Assembly (NCBI GenBank): GCA_022453515.1
Contig: JAJNNY010000066.1
Span: 124,001-188,000, forward strand
Length of the DNA: 64,000 nt
Origin: Astrocystis sublimbata
Taxonomy: Eukaryota > Ascomycota > Sordariomycetes > Xylariales > Xylariaceae
Direction of reading: 5' to 3'
In this document: piece after piece, positions 35,518 to 45,544 of the stretch
How positions within the stretch are numbered: position 1 is the first letter of the stretch
Layout: each line of letters starts with the position of its first letter
Notes under the pieces: generated by a model
Told to the model about the DNA's origin: nothing
The model's database searches: none
The model's input: only the letters and a program-made list of their open reading frames with translations
Made by a program: the position numbers and the translations under genes

Positions 35518-36855
35518 CCCTCTCCTTGCCATCATATCAACAGCTTGGCCGCGCTTTGGGTCCGACAATTACCTGTCCCGCGTACCGGAACAACAAAGAC
35601 TCACGCCTGACTCTGCAAGTTATATCAGTACCTAATACCTATCAATCAATCATCAACAACGACGCTTCTCCCTTTGAGCCACGTGAGGCCCTTTGAGCAG
35701 CTACGCCCCTGCCTATCACTACCTCAAGTGAAAGCAAATATCCAACCGTGGCTACCTCTTTGTCGAGATAGCTTGTAATAATCACTCAATACCTACTTCA
35801 ATCGTGTGTTTGTAGCACCGCTGTCCGCCACCTCAACACGAAGGACACCCACTCCGATCGGATCGCTTTTTCACCACGTCACACCCGTCCCGACTCCATT
35901 TCCAACTCGGATCCGCTTCTTCGGCCAAGGTCCACCTGGCGACACGAACAACTACCGCAATCTCTGGTTGGGTCAGCAAGATTCCGAAAAAGTCATCTCT
36001 TCCGATCGACCTGTCGAGTTATACCGTCCACAGTCATCCCCTGGAACCTATTGCTCCGATCATCGTGGACTCCCCCTTCATCATTGACGTCCTCTCGTCC
36101 CACTTCCTTTCGAAAGCCGCTCCATCTCAATTCTTGGCCACCATTCAACAGACCGACCCGACACTGTCGACTGCGTGTAACCGTCTCGTCGAATGATCCT
36201 TTAATCCAACGACGTTTCGGTGCGTTGATATAGCAGGAGCTCCGCCATCGGGCCTCGGTGCCTCGAAGCTGTGTTTACTTATACCCTGAGAACACAGGCC
36301 TGCCTTTATCACGACCGAGCAGGTGGCCAACGCAAACCACAGCCAGCTCCTTTACGCCTGTCGACCCTCACTCGACGATCACAGATCTACTCATGTCCTC
36401 ATAACGACTCTCCTTTTCAATTCTCAGGACAATTAGTCCCACACACTATTCACGATTATTTATTTTCCATTTGTCCACTGTCCACATACCAAATACCCTC
36501 GATGAGCCATTGACCCAATAACGACCTGGAGTGTTATGTTTTTCTTTCCCACTCTTGACAACCTGTATATTGCATCTATTTAGTCACTACGTGACACGAG
36601 CATCTTTTCTCTCTCTTTTTGGCTTGACCACTTCTGTCCCTAGTCGGTCCACTCCCGACATTTTCAACTTCCTGCAGCATTTGTACACGCAAAGACAGAA
36701 AAAGTAATCATTTTCACTTCCATCGGACGTTCGATACTTTGAACAAAATAGACGGTCAAGGATAAAGGGGTGGTACTTTTTGCTACAAGTGGTGTCTTTC
36801 GAGATCCCGCGATACCCTGCCTCACTCATTTTTGGTCTCCTGCCGAGACAACGTC
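35401..36855 (+). promoter_or_regulatory. Pyrimidine-rich promoter and long 5' leader of the Ran1/KSP1-like kinase
   Basis: About 1.45 kb immediately upstream of the kinase ATG is C/T-rich on the + strand. It carries a CTCTGC hexamer run (35446-35475) that passes into a CT run (about 35475-35522). Several short upstream ORFs exist, the largest at 35806-36087 (opening at ATG), but none shows a domain. Long CT-rich leaders with upstream ORFs are common for regulatory genes in filamentous fungi. The transcription start is not determined, and a leader intron cannot be excluded. Confidence 0.5.
35446..35522. repeat. CTCTGC / CT microsatellite
   Basis: Hexamer CTCTGC copies followed by a roughly 45-bp near-perfect CT run with a few CCC interruptions, upstream of the kinase gene. 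Confidence 0.9.
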
Positions 36856-38775
36856 ATGGAATGCTTGCGCAACAACTTTCACAATGGCGTTATTCTCGAT
36901 GGGAGGTTCCAAACCATCTCCCCACTCAACCATGGTTCCTTCGGGATGGTATTCTTGGCCAAAGACCTACAGACCAATGACCTTGTCGCCATCAAGTGCA
37001 TGACGAAGCGAGCAGCTGCAAACGACGCTGGTCTGGAGTTTGCTGTGGACGAACGCTCGGAGGAACTCACTGCTCACCGCCGCCTTGGGATCCACCCCAA
37101 CATTGTCAACTTGATCCACTCTTTCGAGACCGACTCTCATTCCTACTTGGTCCTCGAATATTGTGCTCGTGGGGATCTATACGAGGCTATTAGGACCGGA
37201 TACGGCCCATTGGAAACGGAACACGTCCGCGAATTCATGGTACAACTTGTCGACGCCGTCAAGTATATGCATTCTAAAGGCATTTACCACCGGGACATTA
37301 AACCGGAGAATATCTTCCTTACCGAATCGGGTGCTATGAAGTTGGGCGATTTTGGTTTGGCAACGACCTCCAGATGGACGTACGAGACAACCGTCGGCAG
37401 TGACCGTTACATGTCACCTGAGCAGTACGACTCGGCTGGAGCTGGGTACTCCCCTGCCCAGGCCGACATCTGGGCCATTGGAATCTGTTTACTCAATATT
37501 CTGTTCTCGCGAAATCCTTTCACCACCCCGACCGAGGCGGATCTACTCTTCCTTGACTTCTCTCACGACAAACAATCTCTTTTTGATGTCTTTCCGTCAA
37601 TGTCTCAAGACACCTACGAGGTGATTGTCGAGTGCATGAACCTTGACCCTCGAAAGCGATCACTCGATGGTGCCAGGGCCGCACTCCAGCGCGCTGTCAG
37701 CTTCACGACTCTGGATGAGGGTATTGATGACTTTTGCAATGCGGACTGCACCACCCTTGCGACTGCCAACCGTGAACCATTGCGGACCCCATCGATCCAG
37801 AGTCCTCAGATGGATCAAGGCGCATTCCCCTGGGCTAAAGCTCTCCACGGAACTCCTGCTCTGCCAATTCGACAACTGAGCGTCATTCCCGATAGTGAAA
37901 GCTATACAGAGGATCTTTTTCCAAAGTCGGAAGGTACTGTAGACTGGTGTGCCAGCTCAGTCGTGGCTCCATCGATGTCATCCGTTCGCACTTCCAATCT
38001 TGCTGCATCTGTCAACTCACTCGGTATCTCCAACGCCTTGGATGTCCCCGATCGCGCACGCGCCCCAAGAGGCCAGGTGGCTGGTTCATTGCCCATCACC
38101 ATGTCTCGACCTAAGCCCATCTCGAGCGCTATGTCTATGGTGTTTGGCCGCAAGGCTGACGCTGTTTCGAAGAGTTGGAGTGATATGTGGGAAGAGGACA
38201 TCGAAGAAGAGGAAGAGGAACGTGCCCGTCAGTTGGAAGATCTCAAGGAGCTGAACAGCCGAACCTGGAGCCGCGACAGTATGACTGATGGTGATACCAT
38301 TATCGTTAACCAAGCCCTATCGGGCGAACAAGCCAAGGTCTCGCCTACCAGCGAAACAGTCTACAACGACATTGACGATGACCTTGTCGCCGATGGGTTC
38401 TTCTTCGAACGTCACATCACTGTGAAACAACCTGCACAGTCTCCTCATCGCTACTCGCCACCCTCGAAGCGCAATGTTGTCGACATTGATAAATGGGCTG
38501 CCCTGGGAGACAAACGTCGCGGTCTGGCACTATCGCCATCGCCAGAGTCTAGATCAACGGATTTGAGCCCCAAGTCTCGTCGGCAGTATGGCTTTAATTT
38601 TAATCACTACGGAACGGGGACCAACATATTCGACAATCAAACTGGACATAAGTGGAATCGAGATCGTTCAGTTCCCCGTGATTGCCCGTGGAACAAAGGC
38701 CGGGATTTTTGGCGTGAAAAACGCCATGGCTTCGGCGACGTTGAGTGGGTTGGCCATTGGCAAGCAGTCCATTGA
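36856..38775 (+). CDS. Ran1/KSP1-like serine/threonine protein kinase
   Basis: Probable nutrient/growth-control kinase of the Ran1 (fission yeast) / Ksp1 (budding yeast) group. Single exon, 639 aa. The kinase domain (about 15-285) shows a glycine loop HGSFGMV, VAIK with Lys47, HRDIKPEN with catalytic Asp147, DFGLAT with Asp165, VGSDRYMSPEQ and ADIWAIGICLLNILF. The C-terminal 350 residues are polar and probably disordered, with an acidic run (EEDIEEEEEERA, about 450) and a terminal Trp-rich basic patch. The frame is open from a TTG at 36832, but the first ATG is at 36856, 14 codons before the conserved fold. Confidence 0.9.
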   Translation: MECLRNNFHNGVILDGRFQTISPLNHGSFGMVFLAKDLQTNDLVAIKCMTKRAAANDAGLEFAVDERSEELTAHRRLGIHPNIVNLIHSFETDSHSYLVLEYCARGDLYEAIRTGYGPLETEHVREFMVQLVDAVKYMHSKGIYHRDIKPENIFLTESGAMKLGDFGLATTSRWTYETTVGSDRYMSPEQYDSAGAGYSPAQADIWAIGICLLNILFSRNPFTTPTEADLLFLDFSHDKQSLFDVFPSMSQDTYEVIVECMNLDPRKRSLDGARAALQRAVSFTTLDEGIDDFCNADCTTLATANREPLRTPSIQSPQMDQGAFPWAKALHGTPALPIRQLSVIPDSESYTEDLFPKSEGTVDWCASSVVAPSMSSVRTSNLAASVNSLGISNALDVPDRARAPRGQVAGSLPITMSRPKPISSAMSMVFGRKADAVSKSWSDMWEEDIEEEEEERARQLEDLKELNSRTWSRDSMTDGDTIIVNQALSGEQAKVSPTSETVYNDIDDDLVADGFFFERHITVKQPAQSPHRYSPPSKRNVVDIDKWAALGDKRRGLALSPSPESRSTDLSPKSRRQYGFNFNHYGTGTNIFDNQTGHKWNRDRSVPRDCPWNKGRDFWREKRHGFGDVEWVGHWQAVH

Positions 38776-41322
38776 GGACTCTACCAATATTGCCTCTTGT
38801 GGTTGAGCTGATCCTCTACACCACCTGGGTTTTTCCTTTGTTTTGAGTGTCTGCCAACATCTTTCGTCTTTTATTTTATTCTACCTTTCTTGTTGATAGC
38901 GGGTTATTCTCTTTCGTGGAAGTGCATTGGGATGTTAAGGGGAAAGGACCCCTCGGCGTGTATTGTCTCCCCTTTCTTTTTTGGATGAGATCGGAAAGTT
39001 TGGCAATCATAAGCAGACACTCAAAACATAGACCCGGTGGACAGATCTAGCTTTAACTCGCTCTCTAGGTATAAGACACTCTCTTGTCACTCAAACAATA
39101 CCAGAAGTTACCCACTCATTTCAAAGCTTGTTCTACTTTTGTGAACCATGTCATTCAGTGACTCGTAGACATTGGGATTTTAATGCCCTGGTTGAGCATG
39201 AAAGCTAGTCGAGTCCCTTTCATTCATCCTGATGGTGATAGGAACAGAAATGATATGGCCTTGGTAGCATGACACGGATACTCGAGAATATGGATCTGTT
39301 CGCCGAAATTTATGCTGATGGGGTAACTATGGCGGTCAAGGAAGCTTGGTTGCTACATGCATGTATTTTTTGGGTTGTGGTCTGGTGCGATAGGGATGTA
39401 TGTGATTGACCATTTCTGTACCCCCAGGCAAGGTTTACTTACAACAATTGGGAACCAACATGGCCTTACAGGTAATGAAACATGTCACGGCCGCGAACAA
39501 CTTACCGATATTGGAAACAAAATGAATGTGTTGGGAAACTATTATGAGGCTGTGGAGGCGGTGTGATCTGTCTGTGTGGTTCTGGGAATGTTACCCTACT
39601 ATGCAAATGTGACTGTTGATGCAGACTCTGATGCAATGCACTGGGATGTTTATGCTCAATCACCACAGGGGTACAAGAGAGCATGATATTTGGCAATCAT
39701 GCAACAGGTTATATGCTACCAGACAATGATAATGCCTGCTGACCGTTGGAAGGCATCTCAGATTGAAAGCAGGGGGTGAAAACACCTATGACTTTGCAAC
39801 TGGGCTTACATAGTTGCAATATTGCGCGTGTCTGCTCCTTAGACAGAGTTGTCCGTCCCTCAATTATGGCCATGCCGAAGTTTGTTTTCTAAATTGTACG
39901 CATGTAATATCACATTCAGAACAGTATTTACCAGGCTTGTACCTGTGTCAAATGGAAGATGGGGGGGGAACCTTGCTACTAAAATACTCTAATAAGTCGG
40001 TACAGACTGATCACAGATATGTATATAATCAATTATGATCAGCCAAGTTTCTGACTTTATAGTTCACTATGATTTAGTAGTGCTGTAGTTGTAGTTCTGT
40101 GGTTCTGTGTTGTAGTAAGCTCTTTCTATAGGAGATACTGTAACAATATATCTCAGTATTATAATCCAACCAACTCAAAATATGAACAGTTTCTGTCTAT
40201 GCTTTTATGTAACCTATTCCGTTAGTACTGAATGAATGTGAGCTAATGCTAGTTTTATGTGTGAGACCGAAGACTGGTTGTTATGTTTAACAAGCTTCTC
40301 CCATGATTGAGGAGCGTCTGTTATAGCATAGTGTCTCAGAAGTATATTAACCAGTATAAGAAAATACATATCCAGATGACTGTCGATAATCTTTTTGAAG
40401 ATTGTGACACCGATAAGAAATTTAATGTTATTGGTATTGGAGGCATGAGATGCGAAAGTTGCTGCTCATACATGACAACAGGCACAGTGACCAACCTACC
40501 AATAGCTATATAAAGACATGAAAGATGCTATCTTGAACAAACAACCTGGTGATACTTATAACAATAACCGTATATTCAGCACTGGATCTCCCATCGGCTT
40601 TCGAAGCCACATCTGAGCGCAACTGTGTGCGTTCATTGTTCTCGTTGATTTGATCCTTGAATAGATATTCCTTTGAGATAATGAGGTTTAGGGAGAAAGA
40701 GACCTTTCTGACGTTAGATTACGAACTTGGTAGTTATCCAAAGGAAGGACTACCTTTGTCGTATCCCTTTTCTGCTCTACACCGTCCCAGGAGAACAAGA
40801 CTACTCTGGCACGCAGTTATTTCGTACACAAGATAGACTCGATTATTTTCTGCATTCCATCTTCGATTCGACGAAAGCCTCCATTTTTGCTTAAAATAAA
40901 TTTCAGAGTTTTTTTCTATAGAGATATGTGTGTTTGGAGGAAATTGACATCGAAAACCGAAGCCTCAGTCATTATTTTCTCCTTTCACTTGCCATTTATG
41001 TCCTGGCGGGTGTTGCTTTCCGTTTCCTTCAACTCTTTAGATAGATAGCACGCTCGCAAGACGACGTGAAGAGCCTCATCTCCTCTGCAGGCCAGAAATC
41101 AAGGTGGATGCATTTGGGAATTGGCATAGCTTGCATATTGGGATTCTTTTTGAGACTGGGTAGAGGAAGGAACACGATAGCGATCCGGACCAGAGGCACG
41201 GTAGTGATTCACCTTGCCATAGGCTGAGAAAGGACCGGGCAGCCTCCTTCCCTCACAGACATCGGTCTCAACCGTGTCTCATTGCTACTGGACCACAGGT
41301 GGCCAGCCCCGAAGATATCGTC
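38776..41322. other. A/T-leaning gene-free region
   Basis: 2.5 kb without a supportable gene. Composition becomes noticeably A/T-rich from about 39800 to 40900. No cytosine-depleted RIP-like skew is obvious by eye, since CA/TG dinucleotides remain common. The kinase 3' UTR lies at the left and the promoter of the small membrane protein at the right. Confidence 0.5.
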
Positions 41323-42041
41323 ATGGCAGATCAGCACATAAGTTGGGCAGAGTCCGCTCATGTGAATAGAATAGTGGCCGGGAATGCGTTTAGACCGACA
41401 CCGGCGTTGGCCAGGAACGAGCAAAGAGGGAGGCGAAAGAGGGGAAGATTTACGACGAGGCAAAAAAAGGTCTTTATCGTCGTCGCAACCGTTATATTCC
41501 TCGTCAGCACCATCACCGGCATTGCCGTCGGTATAAACAGGGTCCGGTAAGGCACATTAATACGCAGTAGCATAACATGTGATACTCACCACCTTTTCGG
41601 TCTCGCAGTTCAGAATCAACGTCGGCAGATGGCGACAGACAAGAAGCACAAAGTAGCAGCCCTCCCAGCAGCGCCACCAAGACTCCGTGTCTCAACATGG
41701 GGAGCGTCACGACCCAGTCCAAGACCGAGACACATTTCTCATCTCGGCGGATGGGCAGCGTGGGGGTCACCACGAGGATTACTGCCACGAGGGCGTCGGG
41801 GAAAATCAGTAGCCCCGAGCCCACCTCGCCCACCACCACCCTCGCCACTTCTATTCGAACTGCTGCGTCCACCGGCACGAGGCGATCTGATACGATTCGA
41901 TCACAGCACATGACGGTCGTAAATCCACCTGGAGATGCCGATAAGAGTTCCTCGCAGGTCGAGACCAAGGCGAGTCTTCAGTCCGCCCCACCGCCTCCTC
42001 CACCTCGCCGTCCGCGGCCGACAGAGGCCTCGAGCACTTGA
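41323..42041 (+). CDS. Hypothetical single-pass membrane protein with Ser/Thr/Pro-rich tail
   Basis: I do not recognise the family. Two exons: 41323-41546 and 41609-42041, joined through codon CG|T by a 62-bp intron with GTAAGG donor and TCGCAG acceptor; 218 aa. The N-terminal about 50 residues are polar and end in a very basic stretch (RGRRKRGRFTTRQKK). A single hydrophobic segment follows (FIVVATVIFLVSTITGIAVGI, about 52-71), then about 145 residues rich in Ser, Thr, Arg and Pro, ending in a Pro7 run. The basic flank before the segment predicts a cytosolic N-terminus and an exposed or luminal tail. In-frame splicing from one open region to another supports a real gene. Confidence 0.6.
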
Positions 42042-43519
42042 TATCCGGCTCTTGTCACCGGAGTAAGTGAGTATCTGTCTAAGCGATGAGAATAGCAGCA
42101 TATACAGATCCCCGCCAGGGGGCCAGGGTCACCGGCTCAGGGAGGAGTGTGCCGCGGCGCACGAGGGCAAAGGCATTCATTGCGAATGACAAGACTGAGA
42201 CCATGGAGGAGAGTAGCAAAGATGTAATATGGTTCCCACAGGGTACCCGACCTCGACTATTGCTGGTTGAAGAATGCGACGACGTACGGTTCCGTGCAGG
42301 AACAGCCGGAGGCCCAATCAGCTGTGATCGCATACCTATTGCGCCTCCAACCACCTGCACCCACACTCCTCGGTACCAGAAAACTCGGGGACTTGGCGAA
42401 AACAGCGATGAAGGAGGTCCCACGTGGTTCACCTAGCTAGGCTGCTGTCTGGACTTGGCTTTAAGTTTGTTGTACTCGTAGAAAATTGACTGGTTTCTAA
42501 CTCGTGGGCTATCTCAGACCTGGCCGTCTCTAAGTACTTACCTAGGTAGATTCAGCCTACCTGTCCGTGAAAGCCCCTATTGACACATTCATTGATTTCG
42601 AATCAGAGAATAAAGAACCTACATATGCACGCTTACCCCTTACCCCCCGGCCCCCCCGCCCCCTACCTAATGAAGTACTGAACAGTTGATCGTCGTTTAG
42701 CGCGAACAGGGATCATCATCAACAAGTGTCGGTCAACTCGGTGAATGGCTCGAATGGCTCGAATGGATTCAACGGGATATTCTTTATGTAAGCAGCCAAG
42801 GTGTTAAAATGTGTGGCCCGTTCCACCCGCGTTAGCCACCATATAATATCTCTCATCACGTTTCTGTGACGAGCTGTCTACGAGTACGTGCTGGGCTATC
42901 GGGGCAGAATCCTATCTGAGTAACGGTCGGGAGGTCCTGGTGTATCACCCGAGGACTAGAAAACGCCTTGGAAGAATATACGATTAGACGTGGCGTTTGT
43001 GGCCGGATACTTTCAGCCCTACGCTAACTGGCGCCCTCGTGATACCTCTGGCTGTCGACGTGATTGGGCAACTCTTCGAGCAGGATGATGAAGGAGCTTG
43101 CATGGGTTGCTGGTGGGCCGGCAAGATGGTCTGTCTATCTTACTCACTTACTGACATCCCGATGCTGGTTTTCGGGCTTTCCTTCTTTCAAGGGTCGTTC
43201 CTGAGCCCCGTTGATTTGTAAGTCGATGTTCGACACGATACTCGCCTCGATGCAACCCACCTCTGCTTCCATCTTCCTGCATGGTCGTTTCTGCAACTCA
43301 AATGCAAGGGTACGGTACGGTTGACAACTCATTGACATAGACACACCTGGCCTTTATCTACCCTGGCAAGATCGTCACCGGGAGTTCCAATAGGTACCCT
43401 GTCGAGATTCCGCATAGGGCTTGGGCGCGAGGGGCGTAATATCAAATGTAAAACCTCAGAGACGTTATATGTTGCCGTATTCCTTATTCTTCAGCATACG
43501 ACTACAGCAAGCTCTAGCA
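42042..43519. other. Intergenic region, no gene supported
   Basis: About 1.5 kb. A 116-codon ATG-initiated ORF (42086-42436, +) has an equally long antisense frame and no domain, so it is not called. A short tandem GAATGGCTC occurs near 42743-42763. Confidence 0.45.
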
Positions 43520-44751
43520 ATGACGTTGGGCGATGAGGACAGGAGTCTGGCTTCTGATCCTATCAAGGTGAAGCTGAGTCCGGTGGAAGAGACCAGTATG
43601 TGACCACTGGACTCCCCTTCTTGCAATTCTAGAGGCGGAAAACACCCTCACGGGCGTATCCTGCTCATGGGTTACCTGCAAGCCTTAGAATCTTGCCTGC
43701 GAATGTTGAGAGCAATCCTCTCCTCAAGTGGAAAGCACTGACTCCAGTGGTTAAAGTGGTATTAACGTTGCGGTCCCGTGCTCGTGATGCCGCCTCACCG
43801 AACCCGATTCTCGGCGACGTCCATGCGCAGAAGATCCTAGATCGGGTCGATGCCAGCAGTGTCAGCCCGACGCTGTTGCCCCGCGACCACAGGTACGATG
43901 ACTACATCACGGTGCGCGCCAAGCATCTCGACCAGTGGTGCAAGGCCTTCCTAGAAGAACATGAAGACGAGCCCGTCGCCGTTCTTCACCTAGCATGTGG
44001 TCTCGACCTCCGGGCCACGCGGGTCCAGACGGCGTCCTTTGGCGACAAGGTACAATGGACAGATCTCGACAAACCCGAGGTCGTGAACCTGCGCCGACGT
44101 CTCATACCGGACCCGATTGGAGCAACACGAAGCAAAAGCCGAGCATGGGATTACCGACTTATCGGCGCCTCGGTGAGCGATGACGGGAGTTGGATGGACG
44201 AGATTCCCCAGGACCGCCCGCTGCTCATCATAGCGGAGGGGCTCTTCCCGTACCTCGAGCCGGAAGACGCCATGGGGCTGCTGCGGAGACTGGTGAAGCA
44301 TGCGTCGTATGTAGCTCGCTGGAGTCATTTATTCCCGTTTCTGGCAGGTCTCGGGAGTATGAATAACCCAAATGGTATCTGTACTCCCGAGACACCTGCA
44401 AACCCCCCGTTTCACGAGCAATTGCTTCAACCGGCAATTAATTATTGACTCCAGCGGTATAGGTCGGGACAGATCGTCATGGACACGGTCGGCACGATAC
44501 TGATGCGGTACACATCATTGATGCCGCTCTTTCGGGGCACCAGCGTGCGGATGAGATGGGGCGTAGATGACGGCGAAGAAGTCGCAAAGGCGCATCCGCG
44601 ATTACGTCTGGCCGAGACGGTCTTGTTCGAAGATCTGCTGCCGGGCATGTTTGCATCGGCCGCACCACCGTGCTTGGGTATTCTCACGCCTGTATTTTGG
44701 CTGTTGCCGTTGTGGCGAACATATGGCATGCTGCTACGGTTGGAATTTTAG
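43520..44751 (+). CDS. LCM/TcmP-family S-adenosylmethionine-dependent O-methyltransferase
   Basis: Putative small-molecule or carboxyl O-methyltransferase of the leucine carboxyl methyltransferase fold (PF04072-like). Three exons: 43520-43595, 43748-44306 and 44463-44751; 307 aa. Family signatures are LSPVEET near the N-terminus, then RARDAASPNPILGDVHA, VLHLACGLDLRATRV (SAM motif I), WTDLDKPEV (motif II) and IAEGLFPYLE. The second intron restores SGQIVMDTVG. The frame before 43748 opens only at TTG, so the first short exon is required. Its leftover A plus TG even makes a Met codon at the junction. The C-terminus has a hydrophobic stretch (LGILTPVFWLLPLW). No biosynthetic-cluster genes lie nearby, so substrate is unknown. 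Confidence 0.82.
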
Positions 44752-45544
44752 TGGGCTGATGAGATGCATGTGGACTTGGGGTGGTATCGGTCTGGAATGT
44801 GTTGGTGCTGGCAAGGGGCACAGCACGGGATGTTACCTCCCTCGCCGATGAGGGTTGTAAGCCCAGAGTTACATTACCTGGAAGCGTGTACATATCAACA
44901 GACTAAAGCTCAATAAGCGGTACACATATCAAGGTGCCTTAAGGTCGACAGACTAGGAATGAGCTGTATAAATAACAGTCGCGTGTTTGGCGCACATTGC
45001 GTCTGCGAAATGAACGCAAGACTGATACAATTCAGGTTTACAGGCGCCCTTGTTAAGGGAATTAAAGGCTTAGTTAGATCATTGATGGTTTATGTACACA
45101 TTCAGGCACGGATATAATGATGAAAGCAAATGCTATTATGGTGTCTTTCACTCATGTGGTGAGAATAACAACTGCGTAATACATCGCCGATTCTATTGTA
45201 TACAAACAACTGTGTGCAAGGAAAGGGCAAGCATCGCGCGCGCGCGCGCCAGACGTCTTGATAAGGGTTAAAACACTATAAATGCTATTATGACATTCGC
45301 ATCGGAACCTTTTCACTTTGGACGGTTACTGTATAGAAAGGATAGATATTTAGTTCGTAGTCATTACCCCCAGGGATAATTATGTGCGTACCACTGACGC
45401 CCCAAGCAATTTCCTAACAGGCAGAAATAAGGTAACCTGGGGAAAGAATGAGGTCAGATGTCGAATCGAGGACGCATCGCACACGAGCTTTTTCTTGCAC
45501 CATGGGATCGATACAATGCTAATTCCAAGCCTCAGAAGCACCCC
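44752..45544. other. Convergent 3' region with CG repeat
   Basis: About 790 bp between the convergent methyltransferase and YBP genes. It is A/T-rich apart from an alternating CG run at 45235-45249. No gene is seen. Confidence 0.5.
45235..45249. repeat. (CG)7 alternating run
   Basis: Fifteen bases of strictly alternating C and G in otherwise A/T-rich DNA, a sequence type able to adopt left-handed Z-DNA. Confidence 0.9.

Noticed and set aside
40307..40513. Short ORF with a GMRCESC string resembling a heavy-metal-binding motif
   Set aside because: TTG start, 68 codons, A/T-rich intergenic DNA, and the rest does not fit an HMA domain. Likely chance.
39600..41000. A/T-leaning stretch considered as a RIP-mutated transposon relic
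   Set aside because: CA and TG dinucleotides are still common and no transposase or LTR remnant is readable, so RIP decay is not supported by eye.
42086..42436. 116-codon ATG-started ORF after the small membrane-protein gene
   Set aside because: An equally long antisense frame exists and no domain or codon bias supports either, so it is left uncalled.
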